Origin: Minisyncoccota bacterium
GTDB taxonomy: Bacteria; Verrucomicrobiota; Lentisphaeria; Oligosphaerales; MVZH01
Reading direction: 5' to 3'
Length of the DNA stretch: 7,010 nucleotides
Assembly: GCA_021734725.1 (NCBI GenBank)
Contig: JAIPIM010000215.1
Coordinates: 1-7,010, forward strand
The translations under genes were made by a program, and so were the position numbers. Positions 1 to 5,838 of this stretch are shown here, one piece after another. The first letter of the stretch is position 1. Each line of letters begins with the position of its first letter. The notes under the pieces are model-generated. The model saw nothing but the letters and a program-made list of their open reading frames with translations, had not been told where the DNA came from and searched no databases.

Positions 1-1226
1 GGGGCTGGCGCGGTGGGTCCGCGGCGGACAAGGAGGAGATTATCCAGGCGAAGGGACCATGGCCAAGCAAGCTCGAGGTCTACGACCCGGAAACCAGGCA
101 AACATACTCCGGCATGGTCGGGCTCAAGGATGCAATCACCTTCCTGATCCAGTCGCGCCAGGCGGAGGAAGCCGGACTGCACAGCGTGTTCGTTCACGTA
201 CTGGAACCGCGGACGCCCGGGCAGGCCCCGGTCGTTGCGGACGTCCGTGTCGCCGAAGCGGAATCGATCAGCTCGGGCGGCGGCGCCGCCGCAACGCTGA
301 CGCTTGCCGATGGGGCGACGCTCGTCGCGGCCACGACGTTGGGCGACGCCACCTACCGGACCCCGGGAATCGAGCTCACAGGTCGATTCGGCGCGGCGAT
401 TCCCGAAAGGGCCTGTTTCACGCTGTTCGACGGTGTCAGACTTGAGGCAGGCGGATGGTCGATCGAGACCGAACCCAGTTGGGAGATGGAACTGGTAGGC
501 GTGATCGGCGACGTGACCGGGCACCCGGCTGAGAGCGCGCTGGTCGTGCGCACCCCGCGTCCGTTGCCCACTGACAGCCGGCTGGTCGGGGACATGGTTT
601 ACGTCGAGCACCAAGGGCACAAGCAACTGCGAAGTGTCTACCGCATTGGGAAGATCACACCATGGGGCCCTGAGCAGTACCGCATCGACATCGCCTGGAC
701 CGCGCCGTTTATCACCTATCGCATGCGCGTGCTGGATGTCGATGAAACCGATCCGACAGTTCTGACACCCGACTTTCCCATGGGCAAAGGCAGTGGCTGG
801 CGGAACCACGCCGGGCAGCGTATTCGCTTCCTGGACTCCGGATGGGAGACGGAATTGCTCTCGGCCGGCCGTGCCTCGCTGACATTGAAGGAGGCACCTC
901 CCGAGGGGGCCGTGAAGAAAGGTACTCCGTTCATTGTCTATGCCGTGCAACCCGGTGATCGAGTGCGCATCCCCAGCCATGTCGCAATTACGGGTAGAAC
1001 GGAAGATGAGGCAATGCATCTCGATGTTCAAGCAACAAGTCGAGTGCGGTTGCGGGTTCCGGAGGCATACTCCGTCGCAATCGTTTCTCCCGTTGCCCGG
1101 GAGGCCGGTCAAGACACCGTTCCGAAGCCAATACGCAACAGGCTTGAACTTACGGAAGCGGATCTAGCCGATGGCCGTGTCCAGCTTCGACTGCGTCCTC
1201 CGGATGAGAATTCAACCATGCATTAG
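1..1226 (+). CDS. Heparinase II/III-like polysaccharide lyase, C-terminal part (5' end outside window)
   Basis: The frame is open from base 3 with no stop before 1224-1226, so the ATG at 114 is internal and only the last 407 residues are present. The segment SVFVHVLEP (window residues 61-69) followed by a long all-beta region (roughly 70-390) resembles the C-terminal beta-sandwich of heparinase II/III-like proteins, where a 'vFv.VlEP' strand opens the domain and later strands carry the 'tGrfa.....f.lfdG..L..gg' pattern (residues about 120-160 here). Such enzymes cleave acidic polysaccharides by beta-elimination, usually in the periplasm or outside the cell. The helical toroid domain with the catalytic residues would lie upstream and cannot be checked, so lyase activity is inferred from family only. 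The tail ends naturally after a last beta segment. The following sulfatase relic on the same strand fits a sulfated-glycan cluster. An alternative is another beta-sandwich glycan-active protein. Confidence 0.6.
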   Translation, partial: GWRGGSAADKEEIIQAKGPWPSKLEVYDPETRQTYSGMVGLKDAITFLIQSRQAEEAGLHSVFVHVLEPRTPGQAPVVADVRVAEAESISSGGGAAATLTLADGATLVAATTLGDATYRTPGIELTGRFGAAIPERACFTLFDGVRLEAGGWSIETEPSWEMELVGVIGDVTGHPAESALVVRTPRPLPTDSRLVGDMVYVEHQGHKQLRSVYRIGKITPWGPEQYRIDIAWTAPFITYRMRVLDVDETDPTVLTPDFPMGKGSGWRNHAGQRIRFLDSGWETELLSAGRASLTLKEAPPEGAVKKGTPFIVYAVQPGDRVRIPSHVAITGRTEDEAMHLDVQATSRVRLRVPEAYSVAIVSPVAREAGQDTVPKPIRNRLELTEADLADGRVQLRLRPPDENSTMH

Positions 1227-1302
1227 CCTGATCCTGGATCCGTGGGAAAACAACCAGCAAAAAGGACGTTTGTCTCGAAAACATCCGTGTCACTAGGGAA
1301 CA

Positions 1303-1316
1303 TTCACGGATTCAGG
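1303..1316 (+). repeat. Dispersed repeat copy TTCACGGATTCAGG
   Basis: This 14-bp sequence also occurs exactly at 5749-5762 on the plus strand and, inverted, at 5461-5474. Here it pairs in part with ATCCGTG at 1283-1289, giving a 7-bp inverted repeat with a 15-nt loop (1283-1311). It lies just upstream of the point where sulfatase similarity starts (about 1331), so it may mark a rearrangement scar. The link to the breakpoint is inference. Confidence 0.6.
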
Positions 1317-1330
1317 ATATTATCGAGAAG

Positions 1331-1675
1331 GCGTTTTCCAAAGGTCTTCCCTACGAGGGTGCCACTCATATTCCCATGATTGTCAGAGATCCCCGAGGCC
1401 GGCGCAACGACGGGAGAACGGAACGCTCGACCGTCAACAACCTGGACGTTTTCGCCACGTGCCTGAAAGCCGCTCAATGTGAAATTCCTCAAGGCGTTGA
1501 ATCGCGCGACCTTTTCCCCGTGATCGACAAACAATACGACCGCTGGATGGACGCGACCTTTTACAAGCGGAAAAACGACGCTCATGTCGCGGCGGACGGT
1601 TACACATTGATCCGTGGACGCGTCAACGGTCAACCCGTTTATGAATTCTACGAGTTGCGCTTCTTAGAGACTTAG
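1331..1675 (+). pseudogene. Sulfatase, C-terminal remnant lacking the catalytic N-terminal half
   Basis: The frame gives AFSKGLPYEGATHIPMIVRDP, then TVNNLDVFATCLKAAQCEIP and ESRDLFPVI. This matches the order in family S1 sulfatases of the 'K..pYEGgtriPliir.P' strand, the 'vsnvDlfPTlldlAGi..P' helix and the 'GrsLlPll' segment; AADGYTLIRG matches the later 'r.d.yKLi' segment. The frame is open from 1232, but the residues before about 1331 do not look like sulfatase. The formylglycine motif (C/S-x-P-x-R) and the metal-binding residues of the N-terminal half are absent, so the product cannot be an active sulfatase. The 3' end is also cut: the frame stops at 1673-1675 inside an octamer repeat, before the usual 'DP.E..NL' tail. 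The first ATG, at 1376, is internal to the homology. Loss of the 5' part is inferred from the missing domains. It lies 105 bases after the heparinase-like gene and was probably once co-transcribed with it. Confidence 0.75.
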
Positions 1676-1686
1676 AGTCTTAGAGG
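1663..1686 (+). repeat. Three tandem copies of an octamer (CTTAGAGN)
   Basis: CTTAGAGA, CTTAGAGT and CTTAGAGG follow each other with an exact 8-bp period. The array contains the stop codon of the sulfatase remnant (1673-1675) and coincides with the end of its homology, consistent with slippage or end-joining at a breakpoint. No function is apparent. Confidence 0.8.
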
Positions 1687-1741
1687 TGAATAAAGCAGAC
1701 CGCGCATCAATACCGGGGCAAGCCCGAGCAGGACAAGCATC

Positions 1742-1766
1742 ACGCGCGACGGCACCCGCGCGTTTT
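1742..1766 (+). terminator. Possible rho-independent terminator
   Basis: ACGCGCG (1742-1748) pairs perfectly with CGCGCGT (1757-1763) around an 8-nt loop and is followed by T residues to 1766. The stem is short but all GC except the outer A-T pair, and the T run is only four long. It would end rightward transcription from the heparinase/sulfatase side before the convergent regulator gene. It has no T run in the leftward direction, so it does not suit the regulator. Confidence 0.35.
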
Positions 1767-1781
1767 GGAACTCCAACCCCG

Positions 1782-2891
1782 TTATTCATTGTCGGCTGAC
1801 AGGGAAGCGACGGTCTCGCCGTCGCGGATGTCTGCTTCGAACTGCAGGGTGACCGGGGTTGCATCGGGATCAGCCAGTCGTCGTTCGACCAGTTCGGGGA
1901 TAGTACGTCCAATTGTATAATGCGGTAATGTTACGCAGGTCAGAGGGGGGGTGGTCTGGCGAGCTGTATGGACACCGCCGTACGAGATGATACTGATATC
2001 CTCCGGTATGCGCAGGCCGACTTCCCGTGCTTGTTCAATGAGAGCTTTGCCCGCGAAGTTACCAGGCGCTACAATTGCTGACGGTCGCGGCCGAGCAATT
2101 AGAATTGTGGCCAGCCCCCGGCGTACAACGTCACTCAAGGAATCCGTGTTCCAATCACGTTCGAGGATAACAACGGTATTTGAGGTGGAGCGTCCGCCGT
2201 ATTGCGCGAAGTAACTCCAGGCGGCGTACCGCGGCCCCTGACCGGAGGCAATTTTATAAAAATTATCCTCGTTCAACAGCTTGTATGCTTGTATGTGTTT
2301 GTCGAAGAAACCGAACCACGCTACGTTATCGTGACCATGCCGATGGAGGTATGAACTGACAAGGACCGCCGTCCGCATTTCCGTACAGTAGACCGCATCC
2401 ACCCCGGCGTACACGTCGTTGGACGTAGCATAGACAACGGGGCCCCGTTGCCGCAACGTTTCCACCCAGGCTGGTGGCAGCACGCAACGAAGAACCAAAC
2501 CGTGCGCGCGGTGTTCGTCCCAGGCAGCCAGAATGTCCTTCAGAGACTCGATGACAATTACCTTTACACTGCCGTGACAGAACGCCACGCGTTCCTTCAG
2601 TCCCCGCAAAAGCTCCTGACTCAACTCAGACTCTTGCGCTTCCTGGTCGCCTTTAATGTATGCGACGATCAGACGCAGGCTCAAGTCGGTTTTTCCGCGA
2701 TGGGACGGAGCGGTTAAAATGCCCTGGTTCAATTCCAGGTAGCCAAGTTCCGCGGCCGCCTCGCGTACTCGCTGCCGCGTACCGTCACTGATTCGGCCCA
2801 CCCCGCGCAGCGCCCGCGAGACAGTCATCTTCGTGACGCCAACGCGTTCGGCGATCGATTCCAGAGTTGCTCGTTTTGCAGGCGCTGTCAT
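1782..2891 (-). CDS. LacI/GalR-family transcriptional regulator
   Basis: A 369-residue protein of typical LacI length. Residues 8-30 form the helix-turn-helix (ATLESIAERVGVTKMTVSRALRG has the family pattern 'tl.diA..aGVs..TVSraL'). Residues 31-55 carry the 'I.d.TRqRV.eaA.eLGY' continuation and hinge start. The rest is the periplasmic-binding-protein-like sensor fold, with PEDISIISYGG near residues 296-306 matching the conserved 'iPeDisviGfd' segment. It should bind an operator as a dimer in the cytoplasm and respond to a sugar-derived ligand, which cannot be identified. The ATG at 2891 places the DNA-binding helix at the usual distance from the N-terminus. An upstream in-frame ATG at 2936, with AGGG four bases before it, would add 15 residues and is a real alternative. 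The gene is transcribed in the same direction as the two glycosidase-like genes upstream and converges on the sulfatase relic. A perfect palindrome in its promoter suggests autoregulation. Confidence 0.93.
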   Translation of the reverse strand: MTAPAKRATLESIAERVGVTKMTVSRALRGVGRISDGTRQRVREAAAELGYLELNQGILTAPSHRGKTDLSLRLIVAYIKGDQEAQESELSQELLRGLKERVAFCHGSVKVIVIESLKDILAAWDEHRAHGLVLRCVLPPAWVETLRQRGPVVYATSNDVYAGVDAVYCTEMRTAVLVSSYLHRHGHDNVAWFGFFDKHIQAYKLLNEDNFYKIASGQGPRYAAWSYFAQYGGRSTSNTVVILERDWNTDSLSDVVRRGLATILIARPRPSAIVAPGNFAGKALIEQAREVGLRIPEDISIISYGGVHTARQTTPPLTCVTLPHYTIGRTIPELVERRLADPDATPVTLQFEADIRDGETVASLSADNE

Positions 2892-2984
2892 GGGGGTTTT
2901 CCGTGTCCTTTTGGGGGTGCCGGTGAAAGGTTGCATTCAACCCTGCTACGGTACGCCCTCGCACGTTCTCCGCAGGTATGAGAT

Positions 2985-3012
2985 ACAATAACCCACGTGG
3001 GTTCGATTACAA
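2985..3012 (-). promoter_or_regulatory. Candidate promoter of the LacI-family gene
   Basis: On the minus strand TTGTAA (3007-3012) and TATTGT (2985-2990) are separated by 16 bases. Each matches the sigma-70 consensus at four of six positions. The implied transcription start near 2978 leaves a leader of about 40 or 90 nt, depending on which start codon is used. The hexamers are weak alone; the palindrome between them makes the assignment more convincing. Confidence 0.4.
2990..3003. promoter_or_regulatory. Candidate LacI-family operator (14-bp perfect palindrome)
   Basis: AACCCACGTGGGTT is a perfect even-length palindrome with a central CG, the usual architecture of LacI/GalR-family operators. 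It fills the spacer between the proposed -35 and -10 elements of the regulator gene, where bound protein would block RNA polymerase. It lies 99 bases upstream of the preferred start codon. No second full copy was found in the window; 5659-5664 near the glycosidase promoter carries the half-site TGGGTT only. Confidence 0.55.
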
Positions 3013-3067
3013 GAAAAAGCCGGTTTATTCAACGCTGGTGATACGTAACTTGCGCGGCTCTGGAGAA

Positions 3068-3105
3068 CGGCGTTACATGCCTGGGGAGCTTGTCTCATAA
3101 CGCCG
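3068..3105. other. Stem-loop in the regulator upstream region
   Basis: CGGCGTTA (3068-3075) is perfectly complementary to TAACGCCG (3098-3105), an 8-bp stem with a 22-nt loop. A second GC-rich partial dyad follows directly (3104-3122, GGAG against CTCC). There is no T run on either side, so it is not a good terminator. The stretch 3013-3137 holds no convincing coding frame. Confidence 0.3.
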
Positions 3106-3137
3106 GAGGCCCGGGGGCTCCGACCGTTCGCGCGATT

Positions 3138-3229
3138 CGATTAAGTGGGTCGATTAAGTGGGTCGATTAAGTGGGTCGATTAAGTGGGTCGATTAAGTGG
3201 GTCGAGTAAGTGTGTCCGAGTAAGTGTGT
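3138..3229. repeat. 13-bp tandem repeat array, unit CGATTAAGTGGGT
   Basis: Five identical 13-bp units run from 3138 to 3202. A variant CGAGTAAGTGTGT follows (3203-3215), then a 14-bp form with an extra C (3216-3229). Degenerate echoes continue (CCGAGGAAGGG at 3230-3240 and CGAGTAAGG at 3257-3265), so the array decays from left to right. The period is not a multiple of three and no gene runs through it. The units have no spacers, so it is not a CRISPR. The GTGGGT-CGATTA junction between units resembles GTGGGTTCGATTA at 2997-3009, which includes half of the candidate operator. Confidence 0.93.
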
Positions 3230-3301
3230 CCGAGGAAGGGTTGCGGTTGCGTGCGGCGAGTAAGGTGCCGTGCGATACCTTAGTGCCGCGACCGTGTAGA
3301 C

Positions 3302-3461
3302 TCAGTACCGGACGATAACGGCGAGCATGACCAGGGGGGGCCTCGCCGATGGCTTCGACCGCGTGGCTTGCTCCGTCACCGGTCAGAATGGTGTCGCCCG
3401 CCGCGACCTTGCTTTTCGTGCTGGCGTCCTCCTCGACAACGCCCCTACCGGACATTACATA
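3302..3461 (-). pseudogene. Cupin-domain protein, C-terminal remnant with a frameshift
   Basis: Reading leftward directly after the stop of the glycosidase-like gene gives YVMSGRGVVEED, then VAAGDTILTGDGASHAVEAIGEAP. This fits the second half of a small cupin: the end of motif 1 ('yyVlsGrG') and motif 2, G-x5-P-x-G-x2-H-x3-N, here with G for P and A for N but with the metal-ligand histidine kept. At a run of seven C (3334-3340 on the plus strand as G) the frame is lost. With six C it would continue LVMLAVIVRY and stop at TGA (3304-3302), exactly how small cupins usually end ('deplvmLaVI'). The first histidines of motif 1 and the first strands are missing, so the gene is truncated at its 5' end as well. 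Without repair the frame runs on into the tandem array. The shift could be a sequencing error, but the missing N-terminal half could not. Confidence 0.72.
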
Positions 3462-5441
3462 TTACTCTGGGACCAGATTCTTATCGGTCACAACTTTGTC
3501 AGGACTGTCAGCCAGGAAAGGTGAGGCGTCCATGATTTTGAGGTAATAATTTTCCGTGTAGTGCCCCGCTTTGAGCTTTTCCGGGCCGCCCACATGTAAT
3601 GACCAGATTGCTCCGGCCGACTGTTTCGGGACGCTAACCTCCAGAGTTTCGCTTTTTGCGATGTCTGAGTTCACAACATGATCAAGGGCTTCGCTGCCGT
3701 CAGGCCGCCATACTTGTACGCGCATTTCCTGGTTTATCGTTCCCGTTGACGCCCGAACACGGAAGGTCTTGAGCGTTTCAGGAACCCAGAAATATTGGCG
3801 CGGCGATCCGCGAAAGAAGTACGCTTCTCCGGACGCGTCAATGCCGTAAGGATGCGGTGAGAGCACACGGAGGCTGTACCAGGGACCGCCGCCCAGTTTC
3901 GCCTGCATTATTAACGCGTAGATACCGGCCCGCTCGACCTTGACGGAGAAAGTGCTGGTTTCCCCCGGCGGCACCTGTCCTTCGGCGACGGCCTGTTCGG
4001 GGGCCTGCGCGACCACCCAGTGAATCGGTCGGTCTCTGTTCGCCGTATGGCGGATTTCGAGCTTGATGGGCTCCGCTGGATCATTGACATAGATGTAGGC
4101 CTTGTTAATGCCGCGCAAACCGGTTGGTGCAGGCGCATCCAGCGGCGTCGCCGGTTTCTCCAGCATCATGTTTACGGGCCGCAGCTCCGGTATCGACACA
4201 TCGCTGATGTCAATGCGTTCAAGCATGCGGTCAATGGGTGTGAAGGAAATATCTGACGGATTCCGCAGCCAGGTGGCCACGCGCTGATTGGCATTCCCCA
4301 GTGCGCGCCAGTAGGCGAACGGATCCTTATAGTCATCCGGGAGCGCATAGGTCTGTATGCGCGCGGCGCGCTGTTTCGGATCGAACATGTTAAGTTGCCA
4401 GATGTTATACCCGTCGGCTTGGACCGCCGCGACGAAGGCGTGACTGCCTATATCGTCGGGGCGGTAATTGTTCCCCCTGAACCAGGGCACAAACAGATTG
4501 TGCGGGTTGAGTGACTTGATAAAATTCCGGAGCCTGGCAACGCCATCGGTCCAGCCGTGACCACCGTACATTGCCCAGGAATCCATAATTGCGGGTGCTC
4601 GTTCAGTCGCCAGATGCCGTATCCAGGGCCGTTTCAAGGGAGCGTCTCCCACGGGCATCATGCCGAGGCGCAGATCCGGATTGATTTTATGCATGCGCCG
4701 CTCGAACGCTTTTGCCGCGGCGTCCACCCGGGATTCGAGATGCGCCATGTAAGCCGTTTTGCCCCCATGCTTCTGAATCCAGTCCCAGCGGTCCTCCAGC
4801 GCGATGATCTCCGTGCTCCAGTCAACATCCACCTTGTCCTGACTTTCCAGATTTGCAATATAAGAATAGAAACATGCGTCGCAGACACACGGTTTCTGGA
4901 ATTGCAGAAGATGTTCAATATCGATTTTTACCCCGGCGACAGGCACTTTCATTGACACCTCGGCCACTTGAAAAGCATGCCCAAAGCATTCGAGCCATAC
5001 TTGCGGCGTGTAGGGGCAAAACATTTGATGATTCACCGCACCCTCAGTATTGACCACGGCGGGAAGGTCCGCATTCGTTACAGCGTCACGACGCCGTCCG
5101 CGATCATACAGGTAGATATACAGATCCAATCCCGCATCGGCGGTAGCTGCTGCCACCTCTGGTATAAGCCTGTCCATTTTCTCATCTACAAAAGGATGAA
5201 CCTTAAAATCGACGGCATTGAAGCCATGCTCCGCAAGAAGCGGCAAATATTCTCGCCAGACGCTGTAGTTATAGTGCACCCCGGTGTAAGCAGAAAGAAT
5301 GCGCGGATGGGTGCCATGTTTCTCGCCACGGACAAATGAAACCGGTAGAAATAGCAGCCCTGCAAATAGCGGAATGGAGCAGAAACTAAACAATGACGGA
5401 AGCGGCAAAAAACTGCTTTGTCTGATAATTGATTTAAGCAT
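3462..5441 (-). CDS. Secreted putative glycoside hydrolase with barrel-like N-terminal domain
   Basis: A 659-residue protein. Residues 1-39 form a signal peptide: basic LKSIIR start, long hydrophobic stretch, likely cleavage around VSFVRG. Residues about 45-400 look like a (beta/alpha)8 glycosidase-type domain: SAYTGVHYNYSVWREYLPLL and HGFNAVDFKVH near the start, GVKIDIEH (170-177; D174 and E176 are candidate acidic active-site residues), then CVCDAC (185-190, a C-x-C-x2-C motif seen in uncharacterised barrel proteins of this kind). Residues about 440-640 are beta-rich, probably one or two sandwich domains that bind sugar or stabilise the fold; the tail SPFLADSPDKVV is of a type common at the end of PVC secreted proteins. 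No GH family can be assigned with confidence. The ATG at 5441 is chosen because it starts the signal peptide and has AAGGG six bases upstream; the same frame is open further upstream but AT-rich and low-complexity. It lies between the DUF4091 gene and the regulator on the same strand. Confidence 0.85.
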   Translation of the reverse strand: MLKSIIRQSSFLPLPSLFSFCSIPLFAGLLFLPVSFVRGEKHGTHPRILSAYTGVHYNYSVWREYLPLLAEHGFNAVDFKVHPFVDEKMDRLIPEVAAATADAGLDLYIYLYDRGRRRDAVTNADLPAVVNTEGAVNHQMFCPYTPQVWLECFGHAFQVAEVSMKVPVAGVKIDIEHLLQFQKPCVCDACFYSYIANLESQDKVDVDWSTEIIALEDRWDWIQKHGGKTAYMAHLESRVDAAAKAFERRMHKINPDLRLGMMPVGDAPLKRPWIRHLATERAPAIMDSWAMYGGHGWTDGVARLRNFIKSLNPHNLFVPWFRGNNYRPDDIGSHAFVAAVQADGYNIWQLNMFDPKQRAARIQTYALPDDYKDPFAYWRALGNANQRVATWLRNPSDISFTPIDRMLERIDISDVSIPELRPVNMMLEKPATPLDAPAPTGLRGINKAYIYVNDPAEPIKLEIRHTANRDRPIHWVVAQAPEQAVAEGQVPPGETSTFSVKVERAGIYALIMQAKLGGGPWYSLRVLSPHPYGIDASGEAYFFRGSPRQYFWVPETLKTFRVRASTGTINQEMRVQVWRPDGSEALDHVVNSDIAKSETLEVSVPKQSAGAIWSLHVGGPEKLKAGHYTENYYLKIMDASPFLADSPDKVVTDKNLVPE

Positions 5442-5447
5442 TTTCGA

Positions 5448-5452
5448 CCCTT
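5448..5452 (-). promoter_or_regulatory. Ribosome binding site that fixes the start of the secreted glycosidase-like gene
   Basis: AAGGG on the minus strand lies six bases before the ATG at 5441, immediately ahead of the signal peptide. It supports this start over an upstream in-frame TTG at 5669, which would bury the signal peptide behind 76 basic, low-complexity residues. Confidence 0.6.
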
Positions 5453-5460
5453 TTTTGATT

Positions 5461-5762
5461 CCTGAATCCGTGAAAAAACCAATCGATTTTACCACGGATT
5501 CGATTTTTGTTGATTTTACACGATTTTCGGTTGGATTTCTTGTGGTTTTTCGGCGGTTTTTGAAGTGTTGGTGCTTGACCGGACACGACCAAGTGGAATT
5601 CCGCCATTCGAGTTGAGTTCTTCGCTGCCTTGCTCTATCTTGTACATCGTTCACCTGCTGGGTTAGCAATTATTTCGTTTTGTCGAAAAAATGTAATATA
5701 TTGCCGCCCAGCAGTTTTTAACTTATTTTAAGTTTTTTTCAATATTTTTTCACGGATTCAGG
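5461..5762. repeat. 18-bp perfect inverted repeat bounding about 300 bp
   Basis: CCTGAATCCGTGAAAAAA at 5461-5478 is the exact reverse complement of 5745-5762. The outer 14 bases of each arm recur at 1303-1316, so the arms belong to a dispersed repeat family. The 266 bases between the arms contain no transposase or other gene. This could be a very small non-autonomous element or two independent copies of a short repeat in opposite orientation; no target-site duplication is evident. Confidence 0.7.
5669..5697 (-). promoter_or_regulatory. Candidate promoter of the secreted glycosidase-like gene
   Basis: On the minus strand ATTACA (5692-5697) and AATAAT (5669-5674) are spaced by 17 bases, matching sigma-70 hexamers at four and five of six positions. 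The leader would be about 220 nt. Just downstream, 5659-5664 reads AACCCA on the minus strand, the same half-site as in the regulator's palindrome, but the other half is not conserved. AT-rich DNA gives many such matches, so the support is weak. Confidence 0.25.
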
Positions 5763-5838
5763 TGAACCCATGTTGTCTTGATGCGCGGATTTGCGAGGTG
5801 AACCGGCGCGTACGTGCCATGGCTTTTCCCCTTGCTGG

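Larger units (their letters stand above)
5442..5838. other. AT-rich intergenic region with nested inverted repeats
   Basis: This 397-bp gap separates the DUF4091 gene from the secreted glycosidase-like gene and is much richer in A and T than its neighbours. It holds no convincing gene. Nested dyads are visible: the 18-bp pair 5461-5478/5745-5762, GTTCACCTG/CAGGTGAAC (5649-5657/5759-5767), CTGCTGGG/CCCAGCAG (5655-5662/5707-5714) and GAATCCGTG/CACGGATTC (5464-5472/5493-5501). AGGTGAACC is also directly repeated at 5760-5768 and 5796-5804. It probably carries the promoter and a long leader of the downstream gene. Confidence 0.6.

Noticed and set aside
59..445. Plus-strand ORF of 128 residues
   Set aside because: It is an arginine- and glycine-rich shadow frame over the well-supported heparinase-like frame.
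1228..1293. Frame-1 segment reading LILDPWENN, reminiscent of the 'DP.E..N' tail of sulfatases
   Set aside because: It is too short, overlaps no other sulfatase similarity, and would lie upstream of a more N-terminal sulfatase segment, the wrong order. Coincidence is the simpler reading.
1304..1633. Minus-strand ORF of 109 residues
   Set aside because: It is the antisense shadow of the sulfatase remnant and its product resembles no family I recognise.
3138..3229. CRISPR array or plasmid-type iterons
   Set aside because: The 13-bp units abut without spacers, and there is no cas gene, replication initiator or DnaA-box cluster nearby.
3180..3455. Minus-strand ORF of 91 residues as an intact gene
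   Set aside because: Its first half is the cupin relic. The second half is out of frame with the cupin and runs into the tandem repeats, so it is not a real protein.
3302..3546. Plus-strand ORFs of 65 residues
   Set aside because: They are antisense to the cupin relic and to the end of the secreted protein, with no recognisable features.
5442..5669. Upstream extension of the secreted protein from a TTG at 5669 (76 extra residues)
   Set aside because: The extension is low-complexity and basic, would bury a clear signal peptide, and lies in AT-rich repeat DNA. The ATG at 5441 has a good ribosome binding site.
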